The notes beneath the pieces were generated by a model. The model made no database searches, had not been told where the DNA came from, and saw nothing but the letters and a program-made list of their open reading frames with translations. A program made the translations under genes and the position numbers. Shown piece after piece: positions 18,720 through 30,452 of a stretch of DNA of 64,000 nt (positions are counted from its first letter, which is position 1; every line of letters begins with the position of its first letter). The stretch comes from Microbulbifer sp. Q7 (GTDB lineage: Bacteria; Pseudomonadota; Gammaproteobacteria; Pseudomonadales; Cellvibrionaceae), in NCBI RefSeq assembly GCF_001639145.1, contig NZ_LROY01000002.1:404501-468500 (forward strand), in the 5' to 3' direction.

Positions 18720-18799
18720 TGTCAGCGACGCTCCGGTGGCGCACTGCCAGTTCCGAATCTGACTAGTGAGGCCTTCGCGTATCTCATACACTCGCTGGC

Positions 18800-20392
18800 A
18801 TGAAACCTTCTACTGACTACTCCCCTGATCATCCCTGCGGCTCTTCCGGCGATTCTTCCGGTGAGCCTTGTGGCGGCGAGGTGCATGCGCGCCCGGATAC
18901 TGAACGCTGCCGCCGCGCGCGCCTGTCCCGCGACCGGCGCTTCGATGGCCATTTCTACACCGCGGTAAAAACCACCCGCATTTTCTGCCGACCGATCTGC
19001 CCGGCGCGTCCGCCGCTGGAGAAAAATGTTGAGTACTTCGCGACGGCTGCGGAGGCGGCTGCGGCGGGTTATCGTCCGTGCCTGCGCTGTCGCCCCGACG
19101 CCGCGCCGGGCAGCCCCGCCTGGGGCCTGGTTTCCACCACCGTGCAGCGCGCGCTCAAGCTGATGCGCGCGGAGCGCGAGGCCCATTCCATCGAGCAACT
19201 GGCGGAACGCCTCGGCATCAGCAGCCGCTATTTGCGCAAACTGTTTGCCGAGCATATCGGTCTGAGCCCGCTGCAGGTGTGGCAGACCGAGCGGGCACTG
19301 TTCGCCTTTGGCCTGCTGCGCGACACCCGCCTGCCGGTGGCGGATATTGCATTTGCCGCAGGATTTAGCAGCCTGCGCCGTTTCAATGGTGTGTTCAAAT
19401 CCATTTATCGGCGCACGCCCTCGCAGGTGCGGCGCGCGCCGGCTGCCCCCTCAGGCAGGGCGGAGGCGGCGACGCCCATCCAGATGACGCTGAGCTATCG
19501 TCCTCCATTTGACTGGCCGGCACTGCTGGCCTTTTTTGCTGCGCGAACCCTGCCGGGGGTGGAGCAGGTGATACCCGCGGACGACCCGGAGCAGGGCGAA
19601 TACCGACGCAGCTTCCAGCTGCACGGTCAGCGCGGGCTGTTGCGTGTGACCCATGAGCCCGCTAAAGGGTGGTTGCGCGTACGTGTGTATGGCGATGGCT
19701 GCGGTGCCGTACTGTATCCGTTGCGGGAGAAGCTTCGGCGGCTGTTCGACCTGGATGCCGACACGGAGGAAATTGCTGCGCATCTGCGCACGGACCCGTT
19801 ACTGGCGCAGATGCTGGCAGTGAACCTGGGGGTGCGCCTGCCCGGGGCCTGGGATCCGTTCGAGTACACGCTGCGGGCGATTCTCGGCCAGCAGATCTCG
19901 GTGGCGGCGGCGACTACCATTGCCGGGCGCGTGGCGCGCCGCTACGGTGAGACCTTCGCCGGGCCGGAAGGGGAGCTGCTGCTGTTCCCCACCGCAGAAC
20001 AGCTCCGCGATGCGGACTTCGCCGAAATCGGGGTTACCCGGAGCCGTGCGCAAACCCTGCGGACCTTCGTCGCGGCCACGTTGAACGGTGAGATCGACTT
20101 TGACGAGCCGGATCTCGAGGCCTTCTGCGCACAGATGACCGCGTTGCCCGGTATCGGCGACTGGACCGCCCAGTACACCGCCATGCGCGGCCTGTCCATG
20201 CCCGATGCCTTTCCCGCGTCTGATCTCGGGATTCTGATCGCTCTCGGAGATCGAGGGGGCGAGCAGCAACGAAAGGCGACACCCAAACAGGCCCTGGCGC
20301 GGGCGGAGTCCTGGCGCCCCTGGCGGGCCTATGGGGCACTGCTGCTGTGGCAGTCGCTTAAACTGACGTCCGCAACGGGGGCATCAACATGA
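18800..20392 (+). CDS. alkA: Ada-AlkA fusion: DNA-3-methyladenine glycosylase with Ada regulatory domain
   Basis: A 530-residue fusion. Residues ~40-105 are an Ada metal-binding domain, with FC63RPIC67 and C94LRC97 matching the Zn ligands that accept methyl groups from phosphotriesters. Residues ~125-225 are an AraC-type helix-turn-helix pair. Residues ~235-520 are an AlkA glycosylase with a helix-hairpin-helix (LPGIGDWTAQYTAMRG) and catalytic D475 in FPASDLGI. It combines alkylation sensing, transcription activation and base excision. The 25-residue Ser/Gly-rich start suggests a later initiation is possible. It overlaps ogt by 4 bases (ATGA). Confidence 0.92.
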   Translation: MKPSTDYSPDHPCGSSGDSSGEPCGGEVHARPDTERCRRARLSRDRRFDGHFYTAVKTTRIFCRPICPARPPLEKNVEYFATAAEAAAAGYRPCLRCRPDAAPGSPAWGLVSTTVQRALKLMRAEREAHSIEQLAERLGISSRYLRKLFAEHIGLSPLQVWQTERALFAFGLLRDTRLPVADIAFAAGFSSLRRFNGVFKSIYRRTPSQVRRAPAAPSGRAEAATPIQMTLSYRPPFDWPALLAFFAARTLPGVEQVIPADDPEQGEYRRSFQLHGQRGLLRVTHEPAKGWLRVRVYGDGCGAVLYPLREKLRRLFDLDADTEEIAAHLRTDPLLAQMLAVNLGVRLPGAWDPFEYTLRAILGQQISVAAATTIAGRVARRYGETFAGPEGELLLFPTAEQLRDADFAEIGVTRSRAQTLRTFVAATLNGEIDFDEPDLEAFCAQMTALPGIGDWTAQYTAMRGLSMPDAFPASDLGILIALGDRGGEQQRKATPKQALARAESWRPWRAYGALLLWQSLKLTSATGAST

Positions 20393-20871
20393 TCCATTAC
20401 GAAATCTATCCGAGCCCGTTTGGGGAGCTGGGCATCGCGGCGAGCGAGGCCGGGCTGGTGGGGATTGACCTGCAGGCCGGCCAGCGGCCGCTGCCGGTAA
20501 AACCGGGCTGGCAGCGCGGGGGCAGTGATCTGACGGCGGCGGCTGCAGCGCAGTTGCGGGCCTATTTTGCGGGTGAACGGCAATCCTTCGACCTGCCGCT
20601 GGCTGCCGCCGGGACGCCGTTTCAGCAGTCGGTGTGGCGGGCGCTGTGCGCGATTCCCTTTGGTGAAACCCGCAGTTACCGGGCGCTGGCGGAGGCCATC
20701 GGTAACCCCAGGGCGGTGCGCGCGGTGGCCCGCGCCAATGGCGCTAACCCGCTGTCTATCGTGGTGCCCTGTCATCGGGTGATCGGGGCGGACGGCACGC
20801 TGACGGGCTATGCCGGCGGGCTGGAGATGAAGGCGCGTTTGCTGGCGTTGGAGGGGGTGCTGATCGGCTGA
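20389..20871 (+). CDS. ogt: Methylated-DNA--protein-cysteine methyltransferase
   Basis: A 160-residue O6-alkylguanine-DNA alkyltransferase. The active site is I-V-V-P-C-H-R-V, with the acceptor Cys at 128, and the helix-turn-helix region (TRSYRALAEAIGNPRAVRAV) is typical. It removes alkyl groups from O6-guanine in a suicidal reaction. It is translationally coupled to the Ada-AlkA gene and so joins glycosylase repair and direct reversal in one operon. There is no second AraC module, so it is Ogt rather than a full-length Ada. Confidence 0.95.
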   Translation: MIHYEIYPSPFGELGIAASEAGLVGIDLQAGQRPLPVKPGWQRGGSDLTAAAAAQLRAYFAGERQSFDLPLAAAGTPFQQSVWRALCAIPFGETRSYRALAEAIGNPRAVRAVARANGANPLSIVVPCHRVIGADGTLTGYAGGLEMKARLLALEGVLIG

Positions 20872-20997
20872 AAATGCCCGGCGAGTCACGGTGTTGCGGG
20901 GTGGTATTCGCGCCCATTGGGCTGGATAATGGCCGGCTGATTTTCATGGGCTTTTCCTTGACCAAGTCCGCGCGCAACACCCTGAGGGGGAGACCAG

Positions 20998-21519
20998 ATG
21001 CTGTACAGATTGGGCGATAAACAGCCGCAGCTCGAAGGTGAGGGCCACTATGTGGCGCCGGGTGCCCGGGTGATTGGCAATGTGCTGATGAAGCCCCACA
21101 GTTCGGTGTGGTTCAACGCGGTGATCCGCGGGGACAACGATCTGATCACGATTGGTGAGCGGGCGAACATTCAGGATGGCTCTGTGTTGCATACGGATCC
21201 GGGTGTGCCGCTGACGGTGGGCACTGGGGTGACGGTGGGGCACAAGGTGACGCTGCACGGGTGCCAGATTGGTGACTATTCGCTGGTGGGTATGAATGCG
21301 GTGGTGCTGAATGGGGCCAAGATCGGCAAGTGCTGCATTATCGGGGCGAATGCGCTGGTGACGGAGAATGCGGAGATTCCGGATTATTCGCTGGTGCTGG
21401 GCAGTCCGGGTAAGGTGGTGAAGTCGCTGGATGCGTCGATGTTTGAGTTGTTGAAGGCCAGTAGTGATATCTATGTGGCTAACGGTAGGCGGTTTGCGGA
21501 AGAGCTGGTTGAGGTTTAG
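20998..21519 (+). CDS. Gamma-carbonic-anhydrase-like hexapeptide protein (YrdA type)
   Basis: A 173-residue left-handed beta-helix protein of the gamma-CA-like family. Repeating hexapeptides and the conserved [30 protein letters not shown] and [10 protein letters not shown] segments are visible. The histidine positions (HT, GH, HGC) match the zinc ligands of this family. Whether it has carbonic anhydrase activity is uncertain for YrdA-type proteins. GGGGGAG precedes the ATG. The DUF1289 gene starts three bases after its stop. Confidence 0.88.
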   Translation: MLYRLGDKQPQLEGEGHYVAPGARVIGNVLMKPHSSVWFNAVIRGDNDLITIGERANIQDGSVLHTDPGVPLTVGTGVTVGHKVTLHGCQIGDYSLVGMNAVVLNGAKIGKCCIIGANALVTENAEIPDYSLVLGSPGKVVKSLDASMFELLKASSDIYVANGRRFAEELVEV

Positions 21520-21522
21520 CCC

Positions 21523-21765
21523 ATGACCGAGAGCGATTGGAGCAAGGTGAAAGATCAGGAGCCGGAGGCTGAGTTCGAGTTTCCGGTGAAGTCGCCTTGT
21601 GTTTCCGTTTGTGCGCTGAATCGCGATGATATCTGTGAGGGGTGTTTTCGCTCCGGGACTGAGATCAGTCAGTGGGGGCGGATGTCTAATGCTCAGAAAA
21701 AGCAGGTGTTGATTTTGTGCCATGAGCGGGCGGTGGAAATGAAGCGGGTTTGGTGGTCGGACTGA
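21523..21765 (+). CDS. DUF1289 small cysteine-motif protein
   Basis: An 80-residue protein. The core SPCVSVCALNRDDICEGCFR with the downstream E-I-S-x-W matches DUF1289, a short family with four conserved cysteines (C-x3-C-x7-C-x2-C) likely to bind a metal. Function unknown. It is probably co-transcribed with the upstream beta-helix gene. Confidence 0.85.
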   Translation: MTESDWSKVKDQEPEAEFEFPVKSPCVSVCALNRDDICEGCFRSGTEISQWGRMSNAQKKQVLILCHERAVEMKRVWWSD

Positions 21766-21797
21766 CCGTTTGTGGTCTGTTTTTTCGGCCCTCTGGC

Positions 21798-21922
21798 GGC
21801 GGATCAGCGGGTACGAGTTTTCAGGACCGAGCTAGGCGCCCCCCTGGGAACCCATCCCTGGGCGCTGCGGCGCAAACATCCTGTTTGCGACGCTCCTGAA
21901 AACTCGTACCCGCTGCTCCGCC
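21798..21922 (-). repeat. Hairpin element H1 (three-way-junction RNA-like)
   Basis: Arms 21798-21826 and 21894-21922 pair at 28 of 29 positions. Inside, read on the minus strand, lie hairpin A (21871-21889; an 8-bp stem with loop GGA, ACAGGATGT across the tip) and hairpin B (21836-21865; contains CCAGGGATGG). The ~67-base core is nearly the same as that of H4, in the opposite orientation. It sits between DUF1289 and dnaE. There is no T-run, so it does not look like an ordinary terminator. I assign it to the minus strand because of the GGA loops. Confidence 0.8.
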
Positions 21923-22020
21923 TTCGCTTCGGCTACAGTACTCCGTCAGAAATTATTGGGCACCAGGTTGCGATGAGTTGCCTGGGCTTACGAAGCAAAA
22001 AATTACCAGAATTGCACTAA

Positions 22021-22131
22021 GCATCGAGGGGCGGTAAGCCCTTCCGGGACCTTCGCCGACAGGGATGTCGGCGCAGAGCTACATGGATGTACTCGCCGCG
22101 TGTCCCGGAAGGGCTTACCGCCCCTCGGTGC
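22021..22131 (+). repeat. Hairpin element H2 (three-way-junction RNA-like)
   Basis: Arms 22021-22050 and 22102-22131 pair over 30 positions: 26 perfect inner pairs, then one G-U wobble on the plus strand, then three more pairs. Inside are hairpin A (22055-22072; 7-bp stem, tip ACAGGGATGT) and hairpin B (22076-22094; tip ACATGGATGT). Both tips fit the CsrA/RsmA consensus RUACARGGAUGU well. It lies 59 bases before the dnaE start, so it could be part of the dnaE leader. Confidence 0.82.
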
Positions 22132-22189
22132 GTACCCGGATTAGAGCTCAAAACAAAAGAGCCCCGGAACCAAACCAAATAGAAAAAAT

Positions 22190-25720
<3,531 letters not shown>

Positions 25721-25765
25721 ATATGAGCGGCACATTGGAGCGGTCTGCTTAGCCCCGGGCGCCGC

Positions 25766-25864
25766 GGTGCCGGTACGAGTATTCCGAATCGCTGTGAATA
25801 CGTCCCTGTACGCTCCGGCGGCGACGTCCTGTCGCCGACGGTTCGGAATACTCGCACCGGCACC
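25766..25864 (-). repeat. Hairpin element H3 (three-way-junction RNA-like)
   Basis: Arms 25766-25788 and 25842-25864 pair at 22 of 23 positions; the single difference is a G-U wobble if read on the minus strand. On that strand the core has hairpin A (25820-25836; stem GGCGAC/GTCGCC, loop AGGAC) and hairpin B (about 25797-25814; tip TACAGGGACGTA). The core layout resembles H2 and its hairpin A matches H4. It lies between dnaE and accA, antisense to both. Confidence 0.8.
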
Positions 25865-26055
25865 ACGCCTTCAATTTTGACCTCTTTGGTGGTCGGCGAA
25901 GAGAGAAGTGAACCCATGCACTCGACTGAATGGTCCTATCCCGGTAAGCTAGCCGCCATTTTCAGTAGACGAGGCCTGTTTGCGACTGTTCGGGGTGGTT
26001 TAGTCGCATTTTCCAACATTTGGCAGGCCCACAGAATTATCAAGGCGCGAATTAA

Positions 26056-27012
26056 ATGAACTTCAGTTTTCTCGAGTTTGAACAGCCAATTGCGGAACTG
26101 GAAAGCAAGATCAAGGAACTGCAGCATGTAGGGGACGACAACGACCTCAACATCGCTGAAGAGATCACCCGCCTGCGGGAAAAGAGCGAGAAGCTCACCG
26201 AGTCCCTGTATTCCGACCTCTCTCCGTGGCAGATCGTGCAGGTGGCCCGCCACCCGCAGCGCCCGTACGCGAAGGATTACATCGAACGTATTTTCACCGA
26301 TTGGGATGAGCTGCATGGCGATCGCCACTTCGGTGACGACCAGGCGATTATCGCCGGTATCGGTCGCCTCGAAGGCCGTCCGGTGGCGGTGATCGGTGAG
26401 GAGAAGGGCCGCACGGTCAACGAGAAGGTGAAGCGCAATTTTGGTATGCCGAAGCCGGAAGGTTACCGCAAGGCCCAGCGCATCATGGAGATGGCCGAGC
26501 GTTTCAAAATGCCGGTGCTGACGCTGATTGACACTCCGGGGGCCTATCCGGGTATCGACAGTGAGGAGCGCGGTATCTCCGAGGCCATCGCCAAGAACCT
26601 GGCGGTGATGTCGCGCCTGCGCACGCCGATTATCTGCACCGTGATTGGTGAGGGTTCTTCCGGTGGTGCACTGGCGATTGGTGTGGGCGACCAGCTGAAC
26701 ATGCTGCAGTACTCCACCTACTTTGTGATTTCCCCGGAAGGTTGCGCCAACATTATCTGGAAAACTGTGGAGAAGGCGCCGCTGGCGGCCGAGGCCATGG
26801 GGGTGACTTCCAGTGTGCTGGAGGAGCTGGGTATTGTGGACGAGACGCTGCCAGAGCCGCTGGGCGGCGCGCACCGCGATCCGGACCTGATGGCCGCGCG
26901 TCTGCGCGATCGACTGTCTGAGCAGCTGGACAAGCTGACCGCGGTTCCGATCGACGAGCTGCTGGAGAAGCGTTACCAGCGTTTGATGAGCTACGGTAAC
27001 GTCGCCGGCTAA
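26056..27012 (+). CDS. accA: Acetyl-CoA carboxylase carboxyltransferase alpha subunit
   Basis: A 318-residue carboxyltransferase subunit that with AccD transfers CO2 from carboxybiotin to acetyl-CoA, the first step of fatty-acid synthesis. Hallmarks are the start [14 protein letters not shown], the [17 protein letters not shown] segment and the oxyanion glycine motifs [16 protein letters not shown] and PEGCANIIW. Length is standard. It follows dnaE as in many gammaproteobacteria, after a 335-base gap that holds element H3. A bidirectional terminator follows. Confidence 0.97.
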   Translation: MNFSFLEFEQPIAELESKIKELQHVGDDNDLNIAEEITRLREKSEKLTESLYSDLSPWQIVQVARHPQRPYAKDYIERIFTDWDELHGDRHFGDDQAIIAGIGRLEGRPVAVIGEEKGRTVNEKVKRNFGMPKPEGYRKAQRIMEMAERFKMPVLTLIDTPGAYPGIDSEERGISEAIAKNLAVMSRLRTPIICTVIGEGSSGGALAIGVGDQLNMLQYSTYFVISPEGCANIIWKTVEKAPLAAEAMGVTSSVLEELGIVDETLPEPLGGAHRDPDLMAARLRDRLSEQLDKLTAVPIDELLEKRYQRLMSYGNVAG

Positions 27013-27033
27013 TTTCCTTAGCGAGCGTTACTC

Positions 27034-27070
27034 AAAAACGGCGTCAACTTCGGTTGCCGCCGTTTTTTTT
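27034..27070. terminator. Bidirectional terminator between accA and the MBL-RNase gene
   Basis: AAACGGCG and CGCCGTTT arms extended by CAA/TTG around a CTTCGG-type loop. A T-run of eight follows on the plus strand and an A-run on the other side gives T on the minus strand, so it can serve both converging genes. Confidence 0.88.
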
Positions 27071-27099
27071 GCGCTTGCTTCTGCTCCCGCCAATCTTGT

Positions 27100-28461
27100 T
27101 TACAGGCGCAGAATGTCCCGGTAGCCGGCAACCCGTACCTGGAAGGGGGTGTTGTCCTGCAGGTAGAGACGCTGGCAATCGGCCGCGTCCGGCTCGCCGT
27201 GCACCAGTTGAATCTGGGTACCCGCCTCCAGTGCAGACTGCAACAGCCACTCGCCCAGCTCCACATAGTCCGCGTGGGCGGATAGCCCTTCCAGCATTTC
27301 GATCTGCGCCTTGCAGGTTATGTATTCCCCGTGAATCTTTACGTTTCGTGAACCGGCCAGCAGGCGGGCACCGCGGGTGCCGCCCGCCTGGTAGCCGGCG
27401 AATAACACGGTGGTTCGATGGTCGGGTAGCAAGCGCTTCATGTGGTGCAGTATGCGGCCGCCGCTGGCCATGCCGCTGCCGGCGATGATGATGTGGGGAT
27501 ACTGGATGTTCTCCAGAGCCTTGGACTGGTCCACGCTGCGGGTGTAGCGGATGCCGCTGCACATGAAGGTACAGTTTGCGGTACTGAGGCGGTGCTGGTC
27601 CGGGTAGCGGGCATAGATTCCCGAGGCGTCGATGGCCATGGGGCTGTCGAGGAAAATGGGGACTTTGGGAATCCGCTGTTCTCGCATCAGGTTCAGCAGT
27701 AGGAATTGCAGGGTTTGCGCCCGTCCCACGGCAAAACTCGGAATCAGTAACACTCCGCCGCGGCCGAGGGTGTTGTTGACGACCTCGGCCAGTTGTTGCG
27801 CGTGGTCAATCTGCGGGTGACGCCGGTCCCCATAGGTGGATTCCAGCAGCAGGAGGTCCAGAGCGGGCAGAGGCCGCGGCGAATGCATGATGAGATCGTG
27901 CGGGCGCCCCACATCACCGGAAAATCCTACCCGTTTGCCATCCGCTTCGAGAATGACACTGCCCGCACCCAGAATGTGCCCCGCCGGCTGGATATGCAGG
28001 GTGGCGCTGCCAATTCGGATTTTTTCGTCGAAGGCCACTGGCTGGAACAGCTCCAGGCACCGCTCTGCAGTGTCGCCGTTGTACAGGGGCACGGGGTGGG
28101 CGTGCTTGCCGAGTTTGTGGCGCTGGTAGAAGCGGGCGTCTTCTTCTTGGATATGTCCGGCATCCGGCAGAAGAATCGAGCAGAGATCGGCGGTGGCGTG
28201 GTGGCAGTAGACCGGGCCGCGATATCCCTGCTGGTAGAGCCGCGGAATATAACCGGAATGATCCAGGTGGGCGTGGGTGAGGACGATCCCCTTGAGATGG
28301 CGGTAGTCGAACAGGGGCGCTTCCCAGTTGCGCTCGCGCAACCATTTGTAGCCCTGGAACATGCCGCAATCCACCAGAAACTGCGTTTTACCCTCATCCA
28401 CACTGATCAGAAATTTCGAGCCGGTAACCGTGCCGGTGCCGCCAAGGAACGTGATATTCAT
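27100..28461 (-). CDS. Metallo-beta-lactamase/beta-CASP ribonuclease
   Basis: A 453-residue protein of the CPSF-73/RNase J-like group. It has an MBL core with the zinc motif THAHLDHSG, a beta-CASP insert (LIPSFAVGRAQTL, DSPMAID) and a C-terminal RMMBL part (SAHAD). These enzymes cleave RNA at phosphodiester bonds. The frame extends to 28479, but the ATG at 28461 is preferred: homology starts with MNITFLGGTGTVTGS and GGAG lies in the right place upstream. It is probably co-transcribed with the thymidine-phosphorylase-like gene 85 bases upstream, which suggests coupled RNA or nucleotide breakdown. Confidence 0.87.
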   Translation of the reverse strand: MNITFLGGTGTVTGSKFLISVDEGKTQFLVDCGMFQGYKWLRERNWEAPLFDYRHLKGIVLTHAHLDHSGYIPRLYQQGYRGPVYCHHATADLCSILLPDAGHIQEEDARFYQRHKLGKHAHPVPLYNGDTAERCLELFQPVAFDEKIRIGSATLHIQPAGHILGAGSVILEADGKRVGFSGDVGRPHDLIMHSPRPLPALDLLLLESTYGDRRHPQIDHAQQLAEVVNNTLGRGGVLLIPSFAVGRAQTLQFLLLNLMREQRIPKVPIFLDSPMAIDASGIYARYPDQHRLSTANCTFMCSGIRYTRSVDQSKALENIQYPHIIIAGSGMASGGRILHHMKRLLPDHRTTVLFAGYQAGGTRGARLLAGSRNVKIHGEYITCKAQIEMLEGLSAHADYVELGEWLLQSALEAGTQIQLVHGEPDAADCQRLYLQDNTPFQVRVAGYRDILRL

Positions 28462-28546
28462 CGGTAGGATTTTCTCCATTGGCCAGTGTTGCTGCGCGTG
28501 CGTGGCGATAGGCGCTTCTCAAAGGTTATCCGCTTGCGGCGCTTTC

Positions 28547-30109
28547 CTATCGATTACCGTCCCTGTCGCCATCTCGGTTGCCCTCGGTTATCGCCGGTGT
28601 ATTTGCGGGCGCAACGTCAAACAGGTCCCGGTTTTGATGGTAGTACTCCCGCGCGTAGGCCAGCTCCCCCGGCGTCTGTGCCAGCAGTGTTGCCAGTGCC
28701 TGGCCCGCGCGGATGGTGTCCCCCACCTTGACCTGCAGGCGCAGTCCGGCTTCCGGGGACGAGGGGGCGCCGGCAACTTTGGCCAGGTGTGCCAGGCGCC
28801 GGTTGTCCATACCGCGCAGGTGTCCATCCCATGTGCTGCGCAGCTCGATATGGTGGCTGGCGGTTGGGATTTCGCGGAGGCCGCCTTGGGCTTCGCAGAT
28901 ATTCAGGAACTGCTGCAGAGCCTCGCCTGATTCCAGCAAGTCCCGGGCATTTCGGTACGCCTGCGCGTCACTGGTTTCATCCGCCATACATAACAGTTGT
29001 GCCGCAAGAAACAGCGCGCGCTCCTTCAGGTCCGCCGGGGCGTGTTGCTCGTTGTGCAACACACTCAGCACATCGCGCGCCTCCTCGGCGGGGCCGATGC
29101 CCCAGCCAACCGCCTGGCTGCCATCGGATTGTACACAGCGAACCTCGACCCCGAGGTTGCCGGCCACTGCATGAAACAGGGATTCGAGATCTGCCGCCTG
29201 TTGCGGGGTGCGTAATTTCGCGGTGGGACCCACGGGCATGTCAATCAGGATGTGGGTGGAACCGGCGGCCATTTTCTTGGAAAGCACCGAGGCGACAAGC
29301 TGTCCCTCACTGTCCAGGTCCAGGGCGCGCTCGATGCGAATCAAAAGGTCATCGGTTGGGCTCAGCCCGACTTCGCCCCCAGCGGCGAGGCAGGCCCCGG
29401 TACGGGTGATCACGTTGCGCAACTGTGCCAGCGGCAGGTCGACGTTGGTCAGTACCTCCATGGTGTCGGCGGTGCCCGCCGGTGAGGTGATGGCGCGAGA
29501 GGAGGTTTTGGGAATGACGAGGCCCGCGGCACTGACGATGGCCACCACAATCGGCGTCGTGCGGTTACCAGGCAGGCCGCCGATGCAGTGCTTGTCGAAC
29601 ACACGTGTGTACTCGGGCCAGTGCAGTCGGTTGCCGTTGTTGATCATGGCGGTGGTCAGCGCAGTGGTTTCGGCGGCATCGAGGCGTCCGCCGGCGCAGG
29701 CGGTCAGGAAACTGGCGACTTCGATATCCGAATAGCGGCGTTGGCCGATGTCTCCGATGATGCTGCTGATTTCCAGGGTATTGAGCCGGTGACCATAGAT
29801 TTTCTTGCGTAGGGCGCTCAGTGAGGGCACCGGCGGGGCGTGGTGAACATGAACCACCGAGTGTTTATCCAGCCCGAGGAATTCCCAGGCGCTGTCGGAA
29901 AAACCGATATAGCCCTGGGGCAGAATCGTTTCACTCACCGTGTTGAGAGTCGCAATCAGCGTGCGCTGGCCGGCGCTGATTTGCAGTCGGGTGTTTGCCG
30001 TGTAGCCCTCGGCACGGCATATGGCGCAGTCCTTGCGCATGAAGACAATGGGTTCCTCATGGGTGTCGATTCCCATGCTGTAGGCAGTGAGTGGCAGCGC
30101 CCGGGCCAT
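28547..30109 (-). CDS. Thymidine phosphorylase family protein (AMP-phosphorylase-like)
   Basis: A 520-residue nucleoside/nucleotide phosphorylase. It has an N-terminal ~90-residue extension, a glycosyltransferase-family helical domain, and the phosphate/sugar-binding core (DKHCIGGLPGNRTTPI, KTSSRAITSPAGTADTMEVLT). A C-terminal pyrimidine-phosphorylase domain follows. Size and N-terminal extension fit the archaeal-type AMP phosphorylase/DeoA2 subgroup rather than classical DeoA, so a nucleoside monophosphate substrate is plausible but unproven. The tail is a charged GNRDGDRDGNR repeat. It lies upstream of the beta-CASP RNase gene on the same strand. Confidence 0.85.
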   Translation of the reverse strand: MARALPLTAYSMGIDTHEEPIVFMRKDCAICRAEGYTANTRLQISAGQRTLIATLNTVSETILPQGYIGFSDSAWEFLGLDKHSVVHVHHAPPVPSLSALRKKIYGHRLNTLEISSIIGDIGQRRYSDIEVASFLTACAGGRLDAAETTALTTAMINNGNRLHWPEYTRVFDKHCIGGLPGNRTTPIVVAIVSAAGLVIPKTSSRAITSPAGTADTMEVLTNVDLPLAQLRNVITRTGACLAAGGEVGLSPTDDLLIRIERALDLDSEGQLVASVLSKKMAAGSTHILIDMPVGPTAKLRTPQQAADLESLFHAVAGNLGVEVRCVQSDGSQAVGWGIGPAEEARDVLSVLHNEQHAPADLKERALFLAAQLLCMADETSDAQAYRNARDLLESGEALQQFLNICEAQGGLREIPTASHHIELRSTWDGHLRGMDNRRLAHLAKVAGAPSSPEAGLRLQVKVGDTIRAGQALATLLAQTPGELAYAREYYHQNRDLFDVAPANTPAITEGNRDGDRDGNR

Positions 30110-30217
30110 AGTGTGATCCCTGATCTCCCAACGGTGCGACCGGGGGGACAGTCCCGGCGGAAATATAGTGTAGGTGTTTCCGGCGGATGCGGGTGCGGCG
30201 GGGCACTATGCCGTCGG

Positions 30218-30257
30218 CGGCGCAGGCGGCGCAGGCGGCGCAGGCGGCGCAGGCGGT
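30218..30257. repeat. 9-bp GC-rich tandem repeat (CGGCGCAGG x4)
   Basis: Four perfect copies at 30218-30253 plus a partial copy, in the 343-base divergent gap between the phosphorylase gene and the TSUP gene. The plus strand would read as Ala-Gln-Ala repeats in a doubtful short frame. Apart from this I see no gene in 30110-30452; it must hold both divergent promoters. Confidence 0.85.
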
Positions 30258-30452
30258 GTCCGGCGGGATGAGCTCGGGCCACGCCCGATGTCCCCAAATG
30301 ACCAGTACAGGGCCCGTGACTACTGGGTTGGATGCTGTCCTTGCGGCTAGACTGGCGATCGCTCAAAAACCGTTCGAATCCGCGTTTCGTTGAACGTATC
30401 GCAAATTCGACCAGCCCGAAAGTAAACACTGTTCAAAGCGTGGGGGGAGTCC

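Noticed and set aside
21798..22131. H1 and H2 as ordinary transcription terminators
   Set aside because: No T-run follows either, and the outer helix encloses two further hairpins.
25877..26059. 60-residue plus-strand frame just before accA
   Set aside because: It runs into the accA start with no ribosome site or similarity.
30187..30393. 68-residue plus-strand frame over the 9-bp repeat
   Set aside because: Its Ala-Gln repeats come from the DNA repeat and the rest has no gene-like features.
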